This document shows, piece by piece, positions 7,720 to 17,948 of a DNA stretch of 45,171 bases; positions within the stretch are counted from its first letter, which is position 1; every line of letters starts with the position of its first letter. Origin of the DNA: an uncultured Verrucomicrobia subdivision 3 bacterium (GTDB lineage: Bacteria > Verrucomicrobiota > Verrucomicrobiia > Limisphaerales > UBA11358); contig CAIQEI010000173.1 of assembly GCA_903870815.1 (NCBI GenBank), positions 1-45,171 of the forward strand, read 5' to 3'. The notes beneath the pieces are model-generated. The model was not told the DNA's origin, ran no database searches, and was given only the letters and a program-made list of their open reading frames with translations. The translations under genes and the position numbers were made by a program.

Positions 7720-7982
7720 TCTACGCTTCCAAAAATCTTGGTCAATACTTGGGCTACCCCTTTGAACCACTGTGGGCGCTCAAAAACAATTGCTGAATTA
7801 ATAGCCGGCAATTTTTGAGAAAAGAACTTATCGGATTTGTTTTCGGGGCTGCCGGGGTTGGTGCTTACCATTCCCCAAGCTTCACCGGTTTGGGTGTTAA
7901 GAATAACCGCGTCGGGCACGCCCGCTGCAACTTGGTATTTGCCAACCGGGTTTGATGATGCACCTGCACTGATGGCAATCAT
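7686..7982 (-). pseudogene. Low-GC ORF, probable fragment of a foreign gene
   Basis: 98 codons. The base composition is visibly lower in G+C than murA next door. The sequence looks protein-like (GKYQVAAGVPDAVILNTQTG, SENKSDKFF-type segments), suggesting a real coding past. In-frame codons continue upstream of the ATG as ...GWSSFWDNA until a stop at 8016-8018, so the original 5' end appears lost. The last 14 residues are encoded by the palindromic element at 7658-7719. I read it as the remnant of a transferred gene whose end was replaced by a repeat. A short functional protein remains possible. No family recognised. Confidence 0.35.
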
Positions 7983-8035
7983 GGCGTTATCCCAAAAGCT
8001 AGACCAGCCAGCGCACTATCATCAGTCTAAAGGAC

Positions 8036-9298
8036 TCATTTCTCCTCTACGCGTTGGATCCGCGCGCCGAGTTTTCGCAGCTTCGCGTCCATCTGTTCGT
8101 AGCCGCGATCCAGATGGTAAATGCGATTTACCTGTGTCGTGCCTTTCGCCGCCAGCCCCGCGATAACCAGCGCCGCGCTCGCACGCAAATCGCTCGCCAT
8201 CACCGGCGCGCCGCTCAACGGCTTGCCGCCTTTAACAATCGCGCTCGGCCCTTCGATCTCGATGTCCGCCCCCAGCCGCGCCAGCTCGCTCACGTGCATG
8301 AAGCGCGATTCAAAGATCCGTTCCGTGATGATGCTGAGGCCGGGTGCCAGCGCCAGCAGCGACATCATCTGCGCCTGCACGTCCGTCGGAAAACCGGAAT
8401 ACGGCAGCGTTGTAATGTCCACCGGCTTCAACTTGCCGCTGCGCCGGGCGATGAGATTCGTGCCGCAGCGTTCTACGGCCACGCCAGCCTCGTGCAGTTT
8501 GTCAATCACCGCGCGCAAATGGTCGGCGCGTGCGCCGCGCAAAGTCACTTCTCCGTTTGTTGCGCCGGCGGCAATCAAAAACGTCGCCGCCTCGATGCGG
8601 TCGGGAATCACCTCGTACTCCGCGCCGTGGAGTTTTTTTACGCCGGTGACGGTGATGGTTGGGCTGCCGGCCCCGGCAATCTGCGCGCCCATCGCGTTCA
8701 GGAAATTCGCCACATCCACAACCTCCGGCTCGCACGCCGCGCTTTCGATGACCGTCACGCCGTCCGCCAGCGTCGCGGCCATCATCACATTCGCCGTGCC
8801 CAGCACCGTTGGACCGGCGCGACCGCCGAGGAACATGATGTTGCCGACAAGTTTTTTTACCGTCGCATCAATGTAGCCACCCTCGATTTTGGTTTTCACG
8901 CCCAGCGAGGCAAAGCCTTTCAAATGTAAATTAATCGGCCGCGCGCCGATGATGCAGCCGCCGGGCAGGGAAATCCGCGCCTTCCGCAACCGGGCGAGCA
9001 GCGGTCCAGCGATGCAAATGGAGCCGCGCATTTTGCGGACGAGTTCGTAGTCCGCGTAGCCCTTGATTTTACGGGCGTGGACGGTGACGGTACCGTTTTC
9101 AAACTCGGCCGTGGCGCCAAGCGATTGCAGGATTTGCACCATGAACCGCGTGTCGCTCAAGTCCGGCACGCGGCGGATCACGCACGGCTCGTCCGTGAGC
9201 AGCGTCGCGGCGAGAATGGGCAGCGCGGCGTTTTTGCTGCCGCTGATAGTGACTTCGCCGTGCAACGGCGCGCCGCCTTTGATTAAGAAGCTTTCCAT
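8036..9298 (-). CDS. murA: UDP-N-acetylglucosamine 1-carboxyvinyltransferase
   Basis: 420 aa, full family length. It catalyses the first committed step of peptidoglycan synthesis, transferring enolpyruvate from PEP to UDP-GlcNAc in the cytoplasm. Visible hallmarks: SGSKNAALP (residues 19-27, with Lys22 and Asn23), the catalytic loop PGGCIIGARP with Cys115 (Cys predicts sensitivity to fosfomycin, as opposed to Asp variants), and ALVIAGLAAKGTT near the C-terminus. It starts four bases after the prmC stop, so it is the last gene of a deacetylase-prmC-murA operon. Confidence 0.97.
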   Translation of the reverse strand: MESFLIKGGAPLHGEVTISGSKNAALPILAATLLTDEPCVIRRVPDLSDTRFMVQILQSLGATAEFENGTVTVHARKIKGYADYELVRKMRGSICIAGPLLARLRKARISLPGGCIIGARPINLHLKGFASLGVKTKIEGGYIDATVKKLVGNIMFLGGRAGPTVLGTANVMMAATLADGVTVIESAACEPEVVDVANFLNAMGAQIAGAGSPTITVTGVKKLHGAEYEVIPDRIEAATFLIAAGATNGEVTLRGARADHLRAVIDKLHEAGVAVERCGTNLIARRSGKLKPVDITTLPYSGFPTDVQAQMMSLLALAPGLSIITERIFESRFMHVSELARLGADIEIEGPSAIVKGGKPLSGAPVMASDLRASAALVIAGLAAKGTTQVNRIYHLDRGYEQMDAKLRKLGARIQRVEEK

Positions 9299-9302
9299 GA
9301 AT

Positions 9303-10217
9303 TCATTTGTGGGCGATTAAAATTCGGGCGCGCTGACTGTAATCGTCCTGCACGGCTTCGACAATCCACTTTTCGCCTTCAAAGATTTTTTTAATGTCGT
9401 CCGCCTGGCCGTCGCCGAATTCCAGCATGATTTTCCCGTCGGTTTTCAGGTATGGCTTTGCCTCCGCCGCCAGCCGACGGTAAAAATTCAGTCCATCCGC
9501 GCCGCCGTCGAGCGCGCTGCGTGGGTCAAAATCGCGGACTTCCGGCTCGAGTGTGTCGATTTCGGCGGAGGCGATGTAGGGCGGATTGCTGATAATCAAA
9601 TCGAACTCTCGGAGGGACGCGCCCCGCCTTTCGCCAGCGGGTGATATTTGATTTGGAACTTGTATGATTCGTCCCTCCGATAGCAGTGCGGCAAAACCGT
9701 CGCCGTGCAAAAACTCGATTCGCTCGCCACCCAGGTTTCTCACGGCGTTGCTTCTCGCCAGTGCCAGCGCTTCGACCGAAACGTCAATCGCGGTAATTCT
9801 GGCATCCGGACATTTCGCGGCCAGCGCGATGGCAATACAGCCGGTGCCGGTGCCGAAGTCCAGGGCGGTTGCCGGTCGCCGATTGCCGGCGGCAAGAAAT
9901 TTCCAGCCGAGTTCGGCGAGCAGTTCCGTTTCCGGTCGCGGAATCAGCGCGTGGCGGCTGACGGCGATTTCGTGGCCGCAGAATGAAGTTGAGCCGGTGA
10001 TGTGCTGGAGCGGTTCGCGCTGGCCGCGCCGCCGGATGAACTCGCGTAGGTGGTCGGTTTCCAGCGCGGTCAGTACGCGGTCAAAATTGAGATACAGCTT
10101 CATGCGCGGCATTTTGAGTAGGTGCGCTAGCAGAAGTTCGGTTTGCAGGCGCGGCGATTCCACGCCTTTTTTGGCCAGAAAACCGGTGCTCTTTTGAATG
10201 GCTTCGACGACGATCAT
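9303..10217 (-). CDS. prmC: Peptide chain release factor N5-glutamine methyltransferase, with an internal repeat-derived insertion
   Basis: 304 aa, longer than the usual ~280. PrmC methylates the GGQ glutamine of release factors. It has the N-terminal helical domain, SAM motif I (ALDFGTGTGCIAIALA), and the catalytic NPPY (SNPPYIA). Between the segment GDGFAAL and FDLIISNPPY there are about 24 extra residues encoded exactly by a 72-bp stretch with inverted-repeat ends (9609-9680), so the extension is repeat-derived and in frame. It lies six bases after the deacetylase gene and four before murA. The insertion sits on the loop before the NPPY motif and may be tolerated; activity should be checked. 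Confidence 0.93.
   Translation of the reverse strand: MIVVEAIQKSTGFLAKKGVESPRLQTELLLAHLLKMPRMKLYLNFDRVLTALETDHLREFIRRRGQREPLQHITGSTSFCGHEIAVSRHALIPRPETELLAELGWKFLAAGNRRPATALDFGTGTGCIAIALAAKCPDARITAIDVSVEALALARSNAVRNLGGERIEFLHGDGFAALLSEGRIIQVPNQISPAGERRGASLREFDLIISNPPYIASAEIDTLEPEVRDFDPRSALDGGADGLNFYRRLAAEAKPYLKTDGKIMLEFGDGQADDIKKIFEGEKWIVEAVQDDYSQRARILIAHK
9609..9680. repeat. 72-bp palindromic element inserted in frame in prmC
   Basis: Ends are the perfect 11-bp inverted repeat TCGGAGGGACG (9609-9619) and CGTCCCTCCGA (9670-9680), with an internal CCCGC/GCGGG stem. Its 72-bp length is a multiple of three and it has no stop in the prmC frame. It encodes the extra residues SEGRIIQVPNQ...ASLR that other PrmC proteins lack. 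Confidence 0.75.
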
Positions 10218-10223
10218 GCGAAT

Positions 10224-11090
10224 TTATTTTCCGTCCGCGCCTTTGAGGTAAGCCATAACCAAGTCCGGCAAATCCTCGCTGTAACCGCCTTCGAGCAGGC
10301 TGAAGAACGGCACGTTCAACACGCGCAGCGACTGGCCGAGCCAATGAAAATCCTCCGGCAACAGCGTGCCTTCCGCGAGCGGGTCCTGCGCATAGGCGTC
10401 GAACCCGGCGGACACGGCGATGAGGTCGGGCCGGAAGCTGCGCATATCGTCCAGCGCGCGTCCGAGCTGGGTCCGATACGCCAGGCGCGAAGCGCTGGGG
10501 GCGACGGTATAATTGAAGCAGTTTTGGCCGGCGTTTTCCGTACCGGTCCCGGGATAAGCGGGATGCTGGTGGACCGAAAAAAATTCAACGCCGGGATGGT
10601 TTAACAAAATTTCCTCGGTTCCGTTGCCGTGATGAACATCGAAATCAAAAACCGCAACTCTTTTTGCGCCGGTGGCGCGGGCCTCCAGTACGGCGACGGC
10701 GACGTTGTTGAGGTAGCAGAAGCCCATGGATTTATTCCGCGTGGCGTGGTGACCGGGCGGTCGCATGAGGCTGAAAATCATTTCGCCGTTGCGCGCCAGT
10801 TTCAAAGCGTCAAGCGCGGCGGCGACGGAAGCCCGGGCGTATCCGGATATGTTTTCGAAGCCCGGTGTATCTTCGTCAAAATCTTCCGGTAGGGCGAGGC
10901 GCGCGAGCATTTCCGGCGTATGGGCGCGCAGGATGATTTCATCGGGGACTTTTTCTCCCGGCGTGGCCCACTCCACGGACAGTTGCGTCTGGCTTCGCAA
11001 ATGAGCGACGGTGGCCGCGATGCGCCGGGGACTTTCCGGGTGCCCGGCCCGCGCATAGCCGGTGCAGCGTTCGTCGGTGAGGATTTTCAC
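10224..11090 (-). CDS. Histone deacetylase-family (AcuC-like) amidohydrolase
   Basis: 288 aa from a GTG start at 11090, chosen because family members begin at KILTDERC...GHPESPRR; the upstream extension to 11240 looks non-coding. Zinc-dependent deacetylase motifs are present: RPPGHHA, GFCYLNNVAVA, FDFDVHHGNGT (zinc Asp and His), and SAGFDAYAQDPL (second zinc Asp). Members deacetylate acetyl-lysine of enzymes such as acetyl-CoA synthetase, or acetylpolyamines; the substrate here is not known. It is the first gene of the operon with prmC (six bases downstream) and murA. The GTG has only a weak ribosome site. Confidence 0.9.
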   Translation of the reverse strand: MKILTDERCTGYARAGHPESPRRIAATVAHLRSQTQLSVEWATPGEKVPDEIILRAHTPEMLARLALPEDFDEDTPGFENISGYARASVAAALDALKLARNGEMIFSLMRPPGHHATRNKSMGFCYLNNVAVAVLEARATGAKRVAVFDFDVHHGNGTEEILLNHPGVEFFSVHQHPAYPGTGTENAGQNCFNYTVAPSASRLAYRTQLGRALDDMRSFRPDLIAVSAGFDAYAQDPLAEGTLLPEDFHWLGQSLRVLNVPFFSLLEGGYSEDLPDLVMAYLKGADGK

Positions 11091-11273
11091 AAACGCCAAT
11101 TTCGCGGAAAAAGGCGGAAAAACGCAAAGGAATTCACGTAAATTTTTCAGGCAACCAGACCGGATTCCGGCCACCCGTACCCGCGAACCCGCGTTCAATA
11201 GTTCACCTCTGCATCGGCGGTGGAGCTGAATGTGTTGCACCTAGACCATTCTCAGGTCAAAACGGCCGGACAT

Positions 11274-11289
11274 TGGCAGGAAACTTGCG
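11274..11289 (+). promoter_or_regulatory. Sigma-54 (-24/-12) promoter
   Basis: TGGCAGGAAACTTGCG matches the TGGCAC-N5-TTGC consensus with GG and GC at exact spacing (11274-11289). It reads toward the PEP-CTERM gene, whose TTG start is about 165 bp downstream. PEP-CTERM genes are known to be under RpoN/PrsR control in other phyla. No standard sigma-70 promoter is evident in the 363-bp region 11091-11454. Confidence 0.6.
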
Positions 11290-11454
11290 GCAGATTTTAA
11301 GATGCCAGTCAGAAATCCGCCATCATTTCGTAACAGAATGGGTGTTGCTTTACTTGCCGACCCGTTTTATATTGTCCACGAATGTGACATTAAGATAATT
11401 GGCCCGCATAACTGCCGGACCAGTAATTTTTTGTCATGTGTACGGAGGTCGCAT

Positions 11455-12168
11455 TTGAGCGATTTGGCAAAAATGATGAAAAAATTTGGAATTCTGTTGC
11501 TGCTGCTGGTCTCGCTGACTAGCCGCGCAGATTCCACTAATTTGACGGTGACTGCCACACCTGGCGCTGCGGTTCCCGATGGAAATCCGGTGGGCATGAC
11601 TTCCACGCTCAACGTTAGCGGCATGAGTTATGTCGTCTCCAGCGTCACGGTGCATCTCGATATCACCGGCGGTTTTAATGGCGATTTGTACGCCTACTTG
11701 TTTTCGCCGAATGGTACCTCTGTGGTCTTGTTGAACCGCGTGGGCATGAGTTCGGGCAATGCCGCCGGTTACGGTGACACAGGTTTCAATGTCACGCTGG
11801 ATAGCGCGTCGTTAAACAACATTCACGGCTACCAGAATCCGTCGCTTGGCTATCCGGGTAGTCTCAACGGTTACGGACAAATTACCGGAACTTGGGCACC
11901 CGACGCGCGAACCATTGACCCGCTCTACTCGACCCCTAGCCAGTTTGATGCGGACCCAACCTCAACCGACAATACGCTGGCCAATCTGGTCGGGTTGAAT
12001 CCGAATGGCGACTGGACCTTGTTCATTGCGGACCTTTCCGGCGGTGGAGACTCCACGTTGGTCAGTTGGGGTTTGACGGTCGTCACCGTGCCGGAACCGC
12101 AAACGTGGACGATGCTGGGCGGCGGTTTCGCCGCCTTCTGGTTGCTGTGCCGCCGCCGGCTCAATTAA
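11455..12168 (+). CDS. PEP-CTERM-anchored protein with proprotein-convertase P domain
   Basis: 237 aa. The start is taken as TTG at 11455 because GGAGGT (11444-11449) lies five bases before it; ATG at 11473 has no ribosome site. A signal peptide (MKKFGILLLLLVSLTSRA) leads to a P-domain beta-sandwich: SSVTVHLDITGGFNGDLYAY, FNVTLDSAS, NPNGDWTLFIADLSGGGD, SWGLTV. The C-terminus is a sorting signal: VPEP, a hydrophobic helix (WTMLGGGFAAFWLL) and CRRRLN, processed by an exosortase. The protein is thus exported and cut at the surface. No exosortase gene is in this window. A sigma-54 element precedes it. It is convergent with tsaB. Confidence 0.85.
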   Translation: MSDLAKMMKKFGILLLLLVSLTSRADSTNLTVTATPGAAVPDGNPVGMTSTLNVSGMSYVVSSVTVHLDITGGFNGDLYAYLFSPNGTSVVLLNRVGMSSGNAAGYGDTGFNVTLDSASLNNIHGYQNPSLGYPGSLNGYGQITGTWAPDARTIDPLYSTPSQFDADPTSTDNTLANLVGLNPNGDWTLFIADLSGGGDSTLVSWGLTVVTVPEPQTWTMLGGGFAAFWLLCRRRLN

Positions 12169-12223
12169 ATAACATCAGCGATCGGGGCCAAGGATTCTGA
12201 GTCGTTTCTTCAACCGGTGTTTA

Positions 12224-12856
12224 TCAGTAAGTCCGCATTACCGGTGGGGCCTTGACGAACGCGGTTTCCCGCAGATAAATCGGTTCTAGTTTTTCCCCCG
12301 CCGCATAATTCTTCCGGCTCGCCGCGAGCCGCGCCACCATCGCGGCGGCGGGAAATAAAATCCGCCCGACCACCGGCCCGACGCAGGTTTCCCCCGCCGC
12401 TTTTCGTGCTTCAATTTCCGTCGCGGCCACAATTTTTAGCGGCGAAATCTCCCGGCGTTCCGCCGATGAAATATCCCAGCCGGCCAGGTAATATTCGCCC
12501 CGCTGGGCGTCGATTACCACGTTGACCCGGCCGAAGATTTTTTCCGCCTGCGCCTGCGCCGCAAGACATTCCGAGCTGCTTATGCCGAGCAATTGCACGT
12601 TGCGCGCCAGTTGCCAGCCCTGCGCGAGTGCAATCGCCGCCCGGATACCCGTGTAACTGCCCGGCCCCAGCCCCACCGCGATGACTTCGACTTCCTCGCG
12701 CAAGACTTTTGCATCCGCCAGGGCTTTTTCCACCAGGCCGAAGGCATGCGTCACGCGGTAGCCGCCGGATTCTGCCGCCTCGGCCAGGACCCTCCCCTCG
12801 CGCGCCAGCGCCACGCTCCGCTGCTCCGATGAAAATTCAAAGGCCAGGATTGTCAT
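12224..12856 (-). CDS. tsaB: tRNA t6A biosynthesis protein TsaB
   Basis: 210 aa. TsaB is the non-catalytic ASKHA-fold partner of TsaD in making N6-threonylcarbamoyladenosine at A37 of ANN-decoding tRNAs. Typical features: N-terminal ILAFEFSSEQRSVAL, the GLGPGSYTGIRAAIALAQG motif around residues 63-80, and VVIDAQRGEYYLAGW. Its start overlaps the tsaE end by 20 bp, so the two are translationally coupled. It is the last gene of the CPBP-thiL-tsaE-tsaB operon. No TsaD or TsaC gene is in the window. Confidence 0.93.
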   Translation of the reverse strand: MTILAFEFSSEQRSVALAREGRVLAEAAESGGYRVTHAFGLVEKALADAKVLREEVEVIAVGLGPGSYTGIRAAIALAQGWQLARNVQLLGISSSECLAAQAQAEKIFGRVNVVIDAQRGEYYLAGWDISSAERREISPLKIVAATEIEARKAAGETCVGPVVGRILFPAAAMVARLAASRKNYAAGEKLEPIYLRETAFVKAPPVMRTY

Positions 12857-13256
12857 AAATGATTTTCCGTTCCGTCTCGCTTAAAACCTCAAGTTTCACC
12901 TGGGCAAACTTACTTCCATCTTCCAGTCTTTCCGCCCATTCGATCACGGCCACGCCATCCGGCGACAAAAATTCATCAATCCCGGCCGACCAGACCTGCG
13001 CCGCCGTCTCCAGCCGATACAGATCCAGATGAAACAATTTCAGCCGGCCGCCGCCGTATTCGTTCACCAGTGTGAATGTTGGGGAATGCACCCGGTTGGA
13101 AATCCCCAGTCCGCGCGCCACCCCGCGCACAAACTGTGTCTTGCCCGCGCCCAACTCGCCGCTCAAGGCGATGACCAGTCCGTGGTGCGCCTTGCGACCA
13201 ATCCGTTCCCCGAGCGATTCCGTCTCCGCCGGGCTATGGGAAATGAACGTAGCCAT
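12837..13256 (-). CDS. tsaE: tRNA t6A biosynthesis ATPase TsaE
   Basis: 139 aa, typical size. TsaE is the P-loop ATPase that resets the TsaB-TsaD complex. Walker A GELGAGKT at residues 33-40, then HSPTFTLVNEY, the HLDLYRL motif and VAVIEWAERLED near the C-terminus, all family hallmarks. It overlaps thiL by 23 bp upstream and tsaB by 20 bp downstream. Confidence 0.96.
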   Translation of the reverse strand: MATFISHSPAETESLGERIGRKAHHGLVIALSGELGAGKTQFVRGVARGLGISNRVHSPTFTLVNEYGGGRLKLFHLDLYRLETAAQVWSAGIDEFLSPDGVAVIEWAERLEDGSKFAQVKLEVLSETERKIIYDNPGL

Positions 13257-14166
13257 GGGCTTTGAGTTGATGCGAGCCGGTTTTGTCGCGGATGAAGATG
13301 CCTTCGCCGGAAACGATTTTACCGATGCAGCTTAATTTCACTTTCGGGAATTGTGGCTTCCAAGCGTCCAGCAGTTTGACCGCGTCTTTGCCGGCCACGG
13401 TGAACAGCAGTTCAAAATCCTCGCCGTCCGTCAAGGCGGCGGCAAACGCGGGTTTCGCCGCGGAACCTTCCTTGGCGCGCAGTTTCGCCGCGTGCGAAAT
13501 TGGCACCGCCGATTTAAGAATTTCCGCGCCCACTTGGCTGGCGGCCAGAATGTGACGCAAATCACCGGCCAGGCCGTCACTCAAATCCATCATCGCGTGG
13601 ATGGGAAAATGCTCCGCCAGCCAGCGCGCCTCGGCCAGCCGCGGCTCGAATTCCAGGTGTTTTTCCGCGAGCGACCCGCCCAGTTCGCCGGTCACAAAAA
13701 TGGCATCGCCGATTTTTGCTCCGCTCCGCAAAATCTTTCGGCCGCGCGGCACGGTGCCGAGCAGCGCGATGGAAATCAATATGCGATCGTTGGTCTTCGT
13801 CGTTTCGCCGCCCACCACCGCCACGCCGTTTTTTTTGGCCAGTAAATTCAACCCGTCGTAGATTTTCGAAACTGACTCCGGATCGAAGTTTTCCGGCAGG
13901 GCCACGGTCACCAGCGCTGCTGTCGGGGTTCCGGCCATCGCCGCGATGTCGCTCAAAGCGCGCGCCAGCGCTTTGCGCCCGATTTTTTCGGGCGGGGTCT
14001 CGCGCGAAAAATGAATGCCCTCCACCACCGCGTCCGTCTTAAATAAAATCAACTTGTCCGGTACGCCCAGGTCCAGCACGGCGCAATCATCGCCCGCACC
14101 CACGACCACCGCTTTATTGGATGGCAGTGATGTCGTCAGGCGCGCGATGAGTTCGAATTCATTCAT
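13234..14166 (-). CDS. thiL: Thiamine-monophosphate kinase
   Basis: 310 aa. Phosphorylates thiamine monophosphate to the active diphosphate with ATP. AIRS-like fold motifs: GAGDDCAVLD (metal-binding Asp pair), FKTDAVVEGIHF, DLSDGLAGDLRHIL and the C-terminal DGEDFELLFT. The ATG overlaps the CPBP protease stop by four bases and its end overlaps tsaE by 23 bp, so all four genes share one mRNA. There is no functional link between thiamine and t6A; the grouping looks like simple operon packing. Confidence 0.95.
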   Translation of the reverse strand: MNEFELIARLTTSLPSNKAVVVGAGDDCAVLDLGVPDKLILFKTDAVVEGIHFSRETPPEKIGRKALARALSDIAAMAGTPTAALVTVALPENFDPESVSKIYDGLNLLAKKNGVAVVGGETTKTNDRILISIALLGTVPRGRKILRSGAKIGDAIFVTGELGGSLAEKHLEFEPRLAEARWLAEHFPIHAMMDLSDGLAGDLRHILAASQVGAEILKSAVPISHAAKLRAKEGSAAKPAFAAALTDGEDFELLFTVAGKDAVKLLDAWKPQFPKVKLSCIGKIVSGEGIFIRDKTGSHQLKAHGYVHFP

Positions 14167-14927
14167 GTCGGAGGCAGCAGATGACTCAAATGTTCGAGCA
14201 GTTGGTTCAGCGGCTTTTCAAAATGAAGGATGAGCAGATTCGCCGTGTTGAACAGGCTGTGCGCCGCAATGGGTGCGAGCAGGCAGTCGGTTTTTTCGTA
14301 GAGCCAGGTGAACACCAGCGCCAGCACGAATAGCGGTACGAACGTGGGTGCGTTGACATGGATGATGGCGAACAGAAAGCTCACGCCGATCCAGGCGAGC
14401 TTCGTCCAGCCCAGTTGCTTGATGAACGGAAACAGCACGCCGCGGAATATGAATTCCTCCGCCACCGGCGCCAGCACCATCGCGAAAAAGGCGAGATAGC
14501 CGCGTAGCCAGGACGACTTCGCGTTGACGATCAACTCGACGGCTCGCTGGTCTTCCAACGGCCAGCCGATTTCTTGCAGCACAAACACCGAGATCTGTTC
14601 CAGGCAGAGGACAGTCGGCAATGCCAGCGCCAGCACGCCGGCGGCAATCAGCAGTGATTTTGTTAGATGTGCGTTACGAAATCCGAACCCGTCTCGCCAC
14701 CGAACTTCGTGCTGCTTCAGAAAGTTAATGATCAACAACCAGGTCGCCCCCTGAAAGCTCAAGGTTGCCAGCAGCACATTCGCCAGGCTGTCCGGCGACT
14801 TGAAAGCCGCCAGGCCGGAATTCTGCAGAATCGTCGCCGCCAGCATGCCGGCGAACAGGCAGATAAACACGCCCGCGATCAGTTGGATCACGGCTTCGGC
14901 CCGCCACGGCTTGGGCGATAACATCAA
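14163..14927 (-). CDS. CPBP-family intramembrane glutamic-type protease
   Basis: 254 aa with several hydrophobic helices. The three CPBP/Abi motifs are present: EEFIFRG (EExxxR), FLFAIIHV (FxxxH) and AHSLFNTAN (HxxxN), which form the active site within the membrane. Bacterial members process membrane proteins; the target here is unknown. It heads the operon with thiL, with a four-base overlap. The divergent partner is the DUF255 gene at 15007, leaving 79 bp for both promoters. Confidence 0.9.
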   Translation of the reverse strand: MMLSPKPWRAEAVIQLIAGVFICLFAGMLAATILQNSGLAAFKSPDSLANVLLATLSFQGATWLLIINFLKQHEVRWRDGFGFRNAHLTKSLLIAAGVLALALPTVLCLEQISVFVLQEIGWPLEDQRAVELIVNAKSSWLRGYLAFFAMVLAPVAEEFIFRGVLFPFIKQLGWTKLAWIGVSFLFAIIHVNAPTFVPLFVLALVFTWLYEKTDCLLAPIAAHSLFNTANLLILHFEKPLNQLLEHLSHLLPPT

Positions 14928-15006
14928 TCCAGCCTAGCGCAGCGGCACGCCAGTGACGACGCAAAATTGTTCGCGGCCGGGTCGCATTTAGGGCAGATTC
15001 CCCGCT

Positions 15007-17114
<2,108 letters not shown>

Positions 17115-17118
<4 letters not shown>

Positions 17119-17888
17119 GTGATTATGAAACACGCTTCGGTGGGATTGCGCGGCTTTACGGCCGGCCCGGATTGGAAAAATTGCGCGCGGCTCATGTGTG
17201 CGTCGTCGGTCTCGGCGGCGTGGGCACCTGGGCGGCTGAGGCCCTGGCCCGCTCCGGCATCGGCGCGCTCACGCTCGTGGATTTGGACGAGGTCTGCGTG
17301 TCGAACATCAACCGCCAGCTCCATGCGCTCACCGAAACTGTCGGCCATGCCAAAGTGGAGGCGATGGCCGAACGCATCTGCGCCATCAACCCCGGTTGCC
17401 GCGTGACGGCGGAACAGAAATTCTTCAACGAGGAAACCGCCGCCAGCCTGCTGGCTCCGAAATTTGATTTCGTTCTCGACGCGATTGACAATGTGCCGAA
17501 CAAGGTCCTGCTGCTGGTGCGTTGCCGCGAAAACCATTTTCCAGTGGTGGCCTGTGGTGGCGCGGGCGGACGCCGCGAGTTGACGTCCGTGCGGCTCGGT
17601 GATCTATCCAAGGCCAGCCACGACAAGCTGCTGTCCGAAGTGCGGCGCCGGTTGCGCAAGGAACACGGTTTTCCCGCCGAGCGTTCGGTGATGAATGTGC
17701 CGTGCGTCTATTCGGTGGAGCGCACGGTGTATCCGCAGCCGGACGGCTCGGTGTGCGAACTGCGCTCGCTGGCGGAGGACGGTGCGCGATTGAATTGCAA
17801 TGGCGGTCTCGGCTCGGCGACGTTTGTGACGGGCGCTTTCGGCTTCGCCGCGGCGGGGTTTATCGTGCGGAAAATTGCGGAATTGTAG
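17115..17888 (+). CDS. tcdA: tRNA threonylcarbamoyladenosine dehydratase (CsdL/TcdA)
   Basis: 257 aa, E1-like ThiF/HesA fold. It uses ATP to cyclise t6A37 to ct6A. Nucleotide-binding [19 protein letters not shown] (about residues 31-49), [17 protein letters not shown], and the family-specific [19 protein letters not shown] and [12 protein letters not shown]. It is read together with the DUF255 gene (ATGA overlap). Its substrate is made by TsaB/TsaE, whose genes lie about 4 kb away on the other strand. The stop codon TAG (17886-17888) lies in the left arm of an 18-bp inverted repeat. Confidence 0.93.
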
Positions 17889-17948
17889 CGGCGCGTCGGC
17901 GGACCGCCGCTAATTGCCATGCGGCATTCTGCCGACGCGCCGCTACAA
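17883..17948. repeat. 18-bp perfect inverted repeat carrying two stop codons
   Basis: Arms TTGTAGCGGCGCGTCGGC (17883-17900) and its exact complement at 17931-17948 flank a 30-bp centre. Each arm contains, read outward-in, the TAG stop of one convergent gene: tcdA (17886-17888) and tatD (17943-17945). It may also serve as a bidirectional terminator, though no T-run follows. Confidence 0.85.
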
